From Polytrichum commune (taxonomy: Eukaryota > Streptophyta > Polytrichopsida > Polytrichales > Polytrichaceae), in contig OX485804.1 in the NCBI GenBank assembly GCA_950295325.1, positions 27,650,001-27,714,000 of the forward strand: 64,000 nucleotides of DNA. The letters run 5' to 3'. Positions 55,752 to 64,000 of this stretch are shown piece by piece (position 1 is the stretch's first letter; every line of letters starts with the position of its first letter). The notes under the pieces were generated by a model that saw only the letters and a program-made list of their open reading frames with translations, ran no database searches and had not been told where the DNA came from. Position numbers and translations under genes: made by a program.

Positions 55752-56008
55752 TTCAATTTGTACATGTTCAATGTAATTTACATGTGACATGTACCTTGTG
55801 TTGTCACTACACTAAATAGGATATTTAGTGTTTGATTATATCTAATGGTGTTACCACCCAACCTTGCTCAACACTAAATTTGAATTCTTTGATAATTAAT
55901 GTTAGAAGATTTTCCATTGCGCTTCTTTTGACCACCCTCATCTACAGTCACTAAATGACTACAGATTTTTCTTTTTTGTTTTGCAACTATAGTTTTTAAA
56001 CATTCTGG

Positions 56009-56071
56009 GGCGTGTAATGTACCGTTGGAAAGATGTTTTCAAGACCTTTCCAACGGTATATTACAAGCCCC
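56009..56071. repeat. Stem-loop inside H2, copy 2
   Basis: GTAATGTACCGTTGGAAAG pairs with CTTTCCAACGGTATATTAC around a 16-nt loop. Same position and sequence as 29788-29840. Confidence 0.8.
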
Positions 56072-56541
56072 CAAATTCCAAACATTGCAGTTGGTAGATT
56101 AAAGAAACAAATCTGCACTTGAATTCTTGAGTTCTAGATGTCCCGCGTTGTTTGATGAAACACGTGTAAGCCGGTTTAAGGGGTAGGGCAAGGTAGTAAT
56201 GGTATGTCTCATGGGCTATAATATAATTAAGGCACATGAAAGGTAATTTCATTCAAACATTCTTGAAATGGCATTTCTCTGACATGGGCCCTTGCCTTTT
56301 CCTACCAGACCACCTCTCTTGCCTCTCTCACCGCAAAACCCGTTGGACCATGTCAATGCATTTATTAGGCCTTAAAAATTATATTTTGGGGGCCTCAACC
56401 TCCATGGTCCCTCTGCCATTTTTTCCTTAGTGTAAACCGAAGTTGTCCCGGGACAACTTCAAGAGCCAATCAGCTGCCTTGTAGAGCCCTGGTCCAACTT
56501 CATGGTCCATAGTGTAAACCGGCCCTAACTTACCTTACTAC

Positions 56542-56780
56542 CAGTGATCGGGGAGATTGCTTTGGGCATTCATAATCGGTTGAGATCCTAATGTTCTCAA
56601 GTCCAACCGGTCACATGTTGACATCCTCCGGTTTTCCTTTATTAAATAGGGGTATGTTCCTTCTATAGATTCCTCTAAAATGATCCGTAATTTTCCTGCA
56701 GTCTTGAACTTCTTCAACCGGTTAATTCTCAAACTCAACCGGTTCATTTGCAACTGACCGCCGGTTCTCCCTGATCATTG
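56542..56780 (+). mobile_element. hAT MITE, family A1, copy 5
   Basis: It starts CAGTGATCGGGGAGA and ends TCTCCCTGATCATTG, inverted termini with one indel. Flanks CTTACTAC and TGCACTAC share five of eight bases. The interior has three AACCGGTT-type sites. Confidence 0.88.
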
Positions 56781-56859
56781 TGCACTACATAGCCAGATAA
56801 GCTTATTACCTACTTTGTGAAGGAGAGTGGTTGTCTTTTCGGACACTAGAAATCACAAA

Positions 56860-57085
56860 CAATGATCGGGGAGAACTGGCAGTTAGTTACAGATGAACCG
56901 GTTGAGTTTGAGGAATAACCGGTTGAAGTTCATCAAGACTGCAGAAAAATTACCGATCATTTTAGAGGAATTTATAGAACATACCCTAATTTAATAAAGA
57001 AAAAAACGGAGGATGTCAACATATAACCAGTTGGACTTGCAAACACATGGATCTCAACCCAAACAATCTCCCGCCCCGATCACTG
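56860..57085 (-). mobile_element. hAT MITE, family A1, copy 6
   Basis: It begins CAATGATCGGGGAGA and ends CCCCGATCACTG, with a perfect 8-bp duplication ATCACAAA (56852-56859, 57086-57093). Opposite orientation to copy 5, only 79 bp away, so the two could form a large hairpin. Confidence 0.93.
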
Positions 57086-57109
57086 ATCACAAACGACTTC
57101 GCTTCATAA

Positions 57110-57190
57110 TAATATTACATGCTCATTAAACAGTTATATAGCACTGCGGAACTCCGATTAGTAGCATTCACTAAATAGATATTCAGTGGA
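57110..57190. repeat. Fragment of P1 MITE family
   Basis: TAGCACTGCGGAACTCCGAT and TAGTAGCATTCACTAAATA match the right arm of 34764-34970. Confidence 0.4.
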
Positions 57191-57479
57191 GTGGAGTACG
57201 AGTGTAGTGTTCTCGTATAGATAGCTAGATCCAAGCTTGAAAGACAACCAACGCCAGCCACAAAAAAACTCCAGAAAGATTCCGGTCGCATTTGGCACTA
57301 GACTAGCTAGCTAGGTGCATGCTGCAAAAAGAGCGAGCAGAATTGCAGGTCCAACCCCAGCTACTAATTTCTATGTGGCCACACTTTGGCCACGGACGGA
57401 CTAGTCATGTGTGGCCTTGTAGGGCCTTGTATGGGAGATGAAAGGGGGTGTAGCTAGTAACTTAACCTAAAAACTTGGC

Positions 57480-57520
57480 GGGGATTCGTGGTGTCTACAT
57501 AAACTCGTTCATTAGGGAGT
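57480..57520 (-). repeat. Short dispersed motif S1, inverted copy
   Basis: GGATTCGTGGTGTCTACATA followed by AACTCGTTCATTAG is the reverse complement of 17424-17458 with few changes. Confidence 0.5.
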
Positions 57521-57799
57521 TGAATATTGAGTTTCATGGTTTGGATAGGTGTTTATATATTTAGATTAGTTGATTATTGGAATGGTAGTCATGACTTTGG
57601 TTAGGTTTGTGGAGTCTGATTGGAATGAATAAGCTCGTGGGTTGTAGAGGACTTGTTGTTACCGGAGTCCCTTCACCCACGATGAAAGTGTTCACTTAGA
57701 TGTCACGAACTTCATATTTGAGTTCTTTTGTTTGGTCTTTATGGTGTTTGTGGAGTGATAAAGAAAAGAAAAGAAAAAATAACGCCCGTATTTTCACAC

Positions 57800-57940
57800 G
57801 AGCATGACTACGAGCCCGTTGGCCTCATACTAATCACGGGGTTCCGTGATGTAGTATGTGGTTTTATGCCTCCGTTAGGAGGTGGGCTCTGTTGGTTCCC
57901 TAGAAGTCCATTTTGATTAAGGTGGGGGTACGGGTGTTTG
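57800..57940 (+). repeat. Dispersed repeat D2, copy 2
   Basis: GAGCCCGTTGGCC, TACTAATCACGG, GTGATGTAGTATGTGG, GGAGGTGGGCTCT and TTAAGGTGGGGGTACGG parallel 33860-34010. Confidence 0.5.
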
Positions 57941-57969
57941 TGGAGTGATAAATAAGATACGTGGTGGTC

Positions 57970-58260
57970 GTGTGGACATCCGACTCCACACTCATTTTTG
58001 GCCGTTGAATTGGTTCGGAAAATTTCCTTATCCAGTTGGCGATTGCAACTCATGAAGATCCTCGTTCCAAGTTTTAGATTCGACGTAGAGATCCAAAGTT
58101 TGTTGTAAAAGCTCAAAGTGAAGATTCCCTCTTTCTCTATTCGAAAAAGATTAGATAGGCGGTCCCATTTATGTTCATAGCCGGATCTAGAATGGTGTTT
58201 GCCTCTTGAGCTCATCATCCAATCTCCTTGTAAAAGGTGTCTTTTTGGTGTGTGTTCTTA
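57970..58260. repeat. Dispersed repeat R2, copy 1
   Basis: Ordered blocks (TGGCCGTTG, TTTTCCAGTTGGCGATTGCAA-like, CAACTCATGAAG, TTCTTAACTT) recur at 63140-63500 (GGCCGTTGG, TTTGCAACTCACAAATG, GTTCTTGATTT). The two are divergent; class unknown. Confidence 0.35.
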
Positions 58261-59984
58261 ACTTCACGCCTTGCCATAGACCAATCAAGAATGGTTGTTC
58301 ACTTCATAAGAACGATCATGTAAGACACACGTACTTTATCATGGATGGATATCATTAACGTACGCGAGTGTGATTCAATTTGTTTTTCTGCATCTTCCAA
58401 CTTCTACATATTATACATGCTCAACAAAACTCGTGTTGCATCAACAAATCCACTATGAAACATGAACAAATTTTGAATTTGAAATCAAACCTCCCCTTAT
58501 TTGGTTAAGGTTTATCGAAAGTGCACATTGTTTGTTGATTTCTTAAGTGAGAAAGAAGGTTCTCCAGGGTACTTAATAAAATTTGAAGGCATAGCCCAAT
58601 CTCTTTTGAACATGTATCTACACGGTGTTGTGGCTCTTCGGTCCTCACCAAACCAGATACCAATGAAATATCGGCTCGGTCCTAATAAGAAAAGTGACTA
58701 CATAACACCCACATAACTTAGTGGACGAGAGATACTTGGTGTTTTGGGGAACGTACCCCCGGGCCTAGTGACTGCTCATTGAGTGTTTTGGGTGGATATT
58801 ATGGTGGTGTTTCCCACCACTACAAACGGATAGTATCTTCAACTTCTTGAGCCGTTTTTTTTGTTACCGGAGTCTCGCATGATCAATCATCGCCTCATGC
58901 AAGAGGGCTATGGAGCTAGAGGCTTCGTGATTTTTAGGTAAGCTCATCCATAGGGAAGGTGGAAATGGTGTGAGCTATGCTATCAGTTTGGTTTCCCGAC
59001 ACCTATCAAGGGGGTAGTTGTCAAACTAGTTTCTCTATAGATTGGTTGTTCACTCATCCTAATTTCAGTTCATTAGACTAGATTAAAAAGCAATAGTTGG
59101 GTTTTATAATAATAACCCATAGTGTTCATCCTCCCATCCTCCAATGTGTCCTCTTCCTTGATAGGTGTTGTACGTGAACATTCACTCAATTCTATAGCTT
59201 GGATATTTATACTTGATGTTGATTTGACTCCATTGTTTTGGGGGAAATCAAAGGTCTCAAAATTATGTAGCATGTCGGGTCTAGTAGTAACGAACCTCTC
59301 TTCAACCTACACGAGATTTGTATAATGAATGCCTCCTTCATCTGTGATGGATGAGTACGCATAATTGCCACAAAGGTTGTACCCTGGTTGGATATGTAGT
59401 GTAAGTTTCGCATTTTACAACCTTCCAACTTGAATAACCAAGTCACAAGTCCCAAAGCACACATCACGTGCAACTAAGAAATCTGCATACATACTAAATA
59501 GATTTACATTTTTTTCAAATGTGTGACGTTCTTTCTAGGTTTCTTATGTTGGTAGTGCAATTGTGTCACATCTCTTTCATTTTTTCTTACCATAAGAGAA
59601 TACATTGCTTCTCTATCCCTCCTCCACATTCTTGTGAATGAAGACTCATGGCATCGTGGGCCATAAGTTCCCACAAAGATTTTACATCATGTATAGATAG
59701 ACAAATAAATGTGGGTGTGTGTAATTAAAGCACCACTTGTTGGAGGGAAACTACTAAAGACCAATGCCTATGTCATACCCCCCTCCTCTCTCTCCCAAAC
59801 CCACTAAAAATGAAAAATGGGAATAATAGGATAGTTTTCAAGCATATATACAATAGGTGCATGCGCCACAAGATTTTGGCTTTTCATTAAAGGAGAATGG
59901 TGCTCCAATGTGCAGATATATGGTTCACGGTCACGTCAAAGAGCCATCCAAAATTTGAGGGCCAACTCTACATGCTATTAATGC
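58261..59984. other. Gene-free spacer
   Basis: Several overlapping short frames (58501-58716, 59122-59325, 59207-59473 minus) show no recognisable domain. No element could be supported. Confidence 0.3.
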
Positions 59985-60175
59985 CAGTGTCCGGGGAGAC
60001 TTTTGGGCATAATCGGTCAATTTCCAAGTCCAACCGTTCGCATGTTGACATTGTTCGGTTTCCTTCATCGATTCAATTGCTATATATATTCTCAAAACTC
60101 CCCTAATTAAATTGACTGGTATTTCTCCGGAAGTCTTGAACTACTTCTCAACGGTTTCTAAGTTTGATTATATCA
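59985..60175 (+). mobile_element. hAT MITE, family A1, copy 7 (right end diverged)
   Basis: It starts CAGTGTCCGGGGAGACTTTTGG, of which the first 14 bases are the family terminus. TCCAAGTCCAACCGTTCGCA and GGAAGTCTTGAACTACTTC follow. The right terminus is not clear before the H1 MITE at 60217. Confidence 0.65.
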
Positions 60176-60216
60176 CATTCAATTTGTCATTGTGTGACCG
60201 GCCACGTACTAACTTA

Positions 60217-60722
60217 GGGCCAATTCACACACGAGACTGGGAGCCCATGAACATTACACTTCAAGCACTCTCATTGGTGGAAAAGTTGGAGCCGGTCCAA
60301 GTTCGCTACTTCACACTACGCTTGAGGGACCAACGGAGTATGTATGTGAATGCAAGATGGATGTAAAGTCTACATGGTTTCCTACATGGCATTGAATGGA
60401 GCATATTTCATGGTCACTTGGATTATTTTCGAAAACCACCTCTTGGAGGTAGGCCTAACACAAAACTCGGAGACCGTGGCACTCCGAACGCTCACAATCA
60501 TTGATTTACTCTATTTTATCATGATTGAGGACTCGCGTGAGTAAAACTTCGTTGAAGTAGCATTTGGTTGAGGGCCCGGTTACATATGACTTCACACTAC
60601 ACTTGAGAGACCGTGACCACATTACATGATTTTGGAGGTGTGTTAGGACGGCCGTTGGACACTTTCTTTTGGGCTCTCACAAATTCATGGTCACGGCTCT
60701 TGGTTTGTGTGTGAAGTGGCCC
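60217..60722. mobile_element. Harbinger/Tourist-like MITE H1, copy 3
   Basis: The left GGGCCAATTCACACACGAG and right GTGTGTGAAGTGGCCC ends are flanked by TTA (60214-60216, 60723-60725). 506 bp. Subterminal AGCATTTGGTTGAGGGCCCG is the complement of the block at about 2055-2075 in copy 1, showing opposite orientation. Confidence 0.82.
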
Positions 60723-61457
60723 TTAACGAGAGCCCATTTGAATTATAAAAAAAATGAGAGAAGAAGCACTAGTGTGACCGGGCGAATGGCCCCATCATCA
60801 TCACGCATTGAAAGTGAATGAGTGGGGTGAGGTGGCATTAGCAATCCAAGGGGGTCACAGCTGGGCTCATGAATCACATGTGCTCATGTGGCCATATAGT
60901 AGGCTCCATCTAAGACACCCAAATTGTGCCCTATTGACCTCCATGGGGGATACTAAAGATTATTCCAACTTTTACAATGTATGTATAAAGGGGATTGTGA
61001 ATTCAACCATGTGGTTTGTTAAAATGACCACAACTATGCGTCATGTTGTCACATGACCTGTCGAAATTTGGATTCTCATTGCACATGTGTAAGAGGAGCA
61101 AAAAATCATGTTTTCTTCCCTTTTCTTTACATTCAAGCTTACAACTAGAATTGTTCAAAATTTTGATTGGTCATGTGACCATGTGGTGTGTCTTTGTGGT
61201 TGGTTTTAAAATCCCATGTCTATCTATCTTTCTTTCTTTCTTATGGTCACAATTTCCTCCTCTTATGGGGGTAGGAATGTAAGCTTGAATGACAATGGCT
61301 TGTGAGTACCATAGCAAGGAATAGAGGTGCGTATGACTCCCCTGCAAGGTTTAGGGTGAATTCATTCCAGTGCACTAATTGGGGGTCTTCGATTATTTAT
61401 GGAGTCATATATGGATTCATATATTATAATATAACTTACTACGTTTTTGCCCTTGCA

Positions 61458-61546
61458 ATGGATGAGTTTACACTGAGTCCATATAATCCTAGCCTTTTTG
61501 TAGGGCTCGGAATTTGTGGTCTCTATGTAAGCTCATCCATTTCGCA
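61458..61546. repeat. Palindrome made of inverted S1 motifs
   Basis: AATGGATGAGTTTACACTGA...AATCCTAGCC is followed by GGCTCGGAATTTGTGG...TAAGCTCATCCATT. The halves pair over about 38 bp around a short loop. Confidence 0.65.
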
Positions 61547-61819
61547 AAGAGGAAAACATAGTGAATCATATTAAAGCATGTAAATGTTTATTTTTAGATC
61601 ATTGGACTTGTGAAGTAGTAACAAAGACCCCAAATCAGTCGAGTGGAGTCAAGTTGGAATGAATCAACCATCAATCATGTAGGGAATTTAGTTTTTATTG
61701 AAACGTCCGGTTGACAACCATGGATGAAATTGGCAACGAATCAAATAAACTAGATGGAATTGTCATAATTGGATTGACTACGTACAACTTTAATGGAAGA
61801 TTGTATTATCGTCCATATG

Positions 61820-62545
61820 TGGCTTAGTCACTCCAATAATACTCCTTCGCTCGGCTCACATGAAATTTTGAAATACCATTGACCATGACATCCAATTGTT
61901 CAAAAATTACAACCAAAAACCTATGGCTTAGTCACTCCAATAATACTCACTAGCGCAACTCACATTAAATTTTGAAATACCATTGACCATGACATCCAAT
62001 TGTTCAAAAATTACAACCCAAAACCCGTGGCTTAGTCACTCCAATAATACTCACTAGCGCAACTCACATTAGATTTTGAAATACCATTGACCATGACATC
62101 CAATTGTTCAAAAATTACAACCCAAAACCTGTGGTTTAGTCACTCCAATAATACTCACTAGCGCAACTCACATTAAATTTTGAAATACCATTGACCATGA
62201 CATCCAATTGTTCAAAAATTACAACCCAAAACCTGTGGCTTAGTCACTCCAATAATACTCACTAGTGCGGCTCATGTGAAATTTTGAAATACCATTGACC
62301 ATGACATCCAATTGTTCAAAAATTACAACCCAAAACCTGTGGCTTAGTCACTCCAATAATACTCACTAGTGCGGCTCATGTGAAATTTTGAAATACCATT
62401 GACCATGACATCCAATTGTTCAAAAATTACAACCCAAAACCTGTGGCTTAGTCACTCCAATAATACTCACTAGTGCGGCTCATGTGAAATTTTGAAATAC
62501 CATTGACCATGACATCCAATTGTCCACATATTACAACCCAAAACA
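61820..62545 (+). repeat. 104-bp tandem array, seven units
   Basis: TGGCTTAGTCACTCCAATAA begins at 61820, 61924, 62028, 62132 (TGGTTTAG), 62236, 62340 and 62444, an exact 104-bp period. Units 2-4 share the variant GCGCAACTCACATTA; units 5-7 share GTGCGGCTCATGTGAAA. A weaker eighth unit (TCACTCCAATGATTGTCACC) lies at about 62650-62720. No ORF spans it. Confidence 0.97.
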
Positions 62546-62925
62546 CCAACAAAATGTATGAAATCACCAACAAAATCATATAAACTATATGACATTGGCG
62601 CAACGGGGATGAATACGCACAAAGTAAAAGTTGTATTATAAACCATATTAGGCTATCACTCCAATGATTGTCACCAGTGCACATTCCATGAAAGTTTTGG
62701 AATAGAATTCACTGACCATGCCTAGCTTAGCTCCGTGCAACATCAATAAGTTAACTCCATCGAGCTCCGATCCTCAAGGATTTTTGGAATCGGACACGCT
62801 CACCTTTAATTTCTGTGGCTTTAATGTGTACTTTAATGAACACGCGGCACTAGCTAGTTTGTGGCTTGAAGTACATCAAAAGTTATGGCAAAAGTGAAGG
62901 ATATATTTCACATGAGATGATTGAC

Positions 62926-63127
62926 CAGTATCCGAGAGATTTTTAGGCATAATCCCTCAAAATCGTAGTGGTTCCAAGTCCAACCGGTTGCCTGTTGTGA
63001 TAGTCCGGTTTTTCTTCAACAACGTGAGGTCTATTCCATAGATTCCTCTAAAATGATTGGTTGTTTTTCATGAAGTCCCGAACTTCAACCGGTTATTTCA
63101 TCAAATAGTGGTTGGTTCTTCACGTTT
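62926..63127 (+). mobile_element. hAT MITE, family A1, copy 8 (diverged)
   Basis: It starts CAGTATCCGAGAGA, then TCCAAGTCCAACCGGTTGCC, TAGATTCCTCTAAAATGATT and CGAACTTCAACCGGTTATTT, the family order. The right end is eroded into a (GTT)n tract at 63122-63142. Confidence 0.7.
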
Positions 63128-63139
63128 GTTGTTGTTGTT

Positions 63140-63500
63140 GTTGGCGATACGTGGCCCATTCGTGTGCACTTTCAACTCAACAAACAAGTTTGGCCGTTGG
63201 ATCGGATTTTTCATTTTCTCCAGTGCTTAATTAACATTTGCAACTCACAAATGTTGCCACATCAAGCTTCATAACCAAAGTTGAAATGCAAAAGTTATAG
63301 GAGGTGACGACAAACTAAATGCTTCCTCTCTCTACTGGGCCATGTCAATTATGTTGACTATTCAATATGGAATGGTGACAAGATGTTGAACACATCGTCC
63401 ATCTCGTCGTGCCACGTATATTTTGAGTGTATGTTCTTGATTTAAAGTTTTGAACCATGTAGCACTCAAATAAAGGTATTTAATTTAGAAGAGCGACCAC
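63140..63500. repeat. Dispersed repeat R2/R1-like, copy 2
   Basis: It shares ordered short blocks with 57970-58260 and, in its right part (TTATGTTGACTATTCAATAT, GAACACAT, TAGCACTCAAATAAAGG), with the R1 family at 14270-14400 and 43430-43580. Confidence 0.35.
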
Positions 63501-64000
63501 ATAACATTGAGTCCACATGTTTTGTATAAACCAACGTGAATGGAAGACCCTTTTCCCTTGGATTGGTCATGTATTATCAAGCCTCGTGACACGGATAATG
63601 TCTTCTTTTGGGGAAGATGGTCTTCACATGGGCATGCCTTATAATTAAGGTTTGTTATTTCATGTCAGCCAAGGCTTCACACAACACAAAGGTACTTACA
63701 ATGCAAGGCAAGGGTCATTTGCAACCTCAATTTGACAAAAAATAACGTTTATTTTGATTTTTGAAAGAAATTATGTTAAAATTTCCCACGTGAAGGTTTT
63801 GTATATGGGAATTCTCAAGAGAAAGCCTTTGTGTTGAAATTGCTAACATGCTTGTCTGATGTTGCTCTTTGTTCCTCCAATATTATTAGTTTCACATCAT
63901 GGGCAAGTTCTATGCAATTGGAATATACACCTTATGTGGTCCCTCTCATTAACGCTTTGATTTGAATGCTCTATGAAAAGGCTTAAGAATGAACACCAAA
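63501..64000. other. Right-edge spacer
   Basis: No gene or supported element recognised. Confidence 0.3.

Larger units (their letters stand above)
55161..56525 (+). mobile_element. Large Harbinger-like element H2, copy 2
   Basis: The right terminus GGTCCATAGTGTAAACCGGC followed by CC, then TAA. The left terminus GGGTTGTGATTGCTCATCCA is diverged, preceded by TTA at 55158-55160. 1365 bp. Collinear (inverted) with 29098-30436: CCTCACTAGGTGTCAACCGA, GTACCTTGTGTTGTCACTAC, the 56009-56071 stem-loop and CCTCCATGGTCCCTCTGCC. It carries a 75-codon ORF absent from copy 1. Confidence 0.75.

Noticed and set aside
61820-62545. CRISPR-like regular repeat
   Set aside because: Units are contiguous 104-bp tandem repeats with no unique spacers, in plant nuclear DNA.

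Overview
The window is nuclear DNA of a land plant with a large, repeat-rich genome. Evidence: a 7-exon gene with GT-AG introns whose product is a plant-specific WAT1/UMAMIT-type EamA transporter; the 3' part of a plant leucine-rich-repeat (LRR) gene; Ty1/copia, LINE, hAT, PIF/Harbinger, Stowaway and pogo-like elements; AT-rich spacers. The transporter is rather divergent from typical flowering-plant copies, so a non-flowering vascular plant (lycophyte, fern or similar) is possible, but the lineage is not established here.

Layout. 1-363 is the 3' end of an LRR gene running off the left edge, followed by a decayed hAT transposase tail (542-856) and a tRNA-like 54-mer lacking an anticodon arm (1058-1111). 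1.9-7.1 kb is transposon debris: a Harbinger-type MITE, a foldback element split by a pogo-like element, a degenerate repeat tract and an inverted repeat with G13/C17 tracts. 7.57-8.11 kb holds degraded tandem copies of the 5' end of the only complete cellular gene, the WAT1-related transporter at 8309-14003 (435 aa predicted). 14-32 kb has no recognisable cellular gene; it contains a 1.4-kb foldback with an amplified 52-bp repeat, small palindromic elements, duplicated LINE 3' ends, a Stowaway MITE and a 1.1-kb Harbinger element carrying a nested hAT MITE. 32.6-33.6 and 39.8-41.0 kb are inverted copies of an LTR-like repeat containing arrays of 9-10 tiny hairpins. LINE fragments and hAT MITEs lie between them.

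46.15-50.87 kb is a complete but decayed copia element with 5-bp target-site duplications (TSDs), carrying a nested solo LTR and a Harbinger-like MITE inside its 3' LTR. 51.37-54.53 kb is a 5'-truncated LINE with a poly-A tail and a 15-bp TSD. 55.2-57.1 kb has a second Harbinger copy with a short ORF and an inverted pair of hAT MITEs. The right end has another Harbinger MITE and a seven-unit 104-bp tandem array (61.82-62.55 kb).

Most of the window is explained by nested mobile elements. Several insertion events can be reconstructed because a related repeat elsewhere in the window preserves the empty site. Apart from the transporter and the LRR fragment I see no intact cellular gene, no standard tRNA or rRNA, and no organelle insert.
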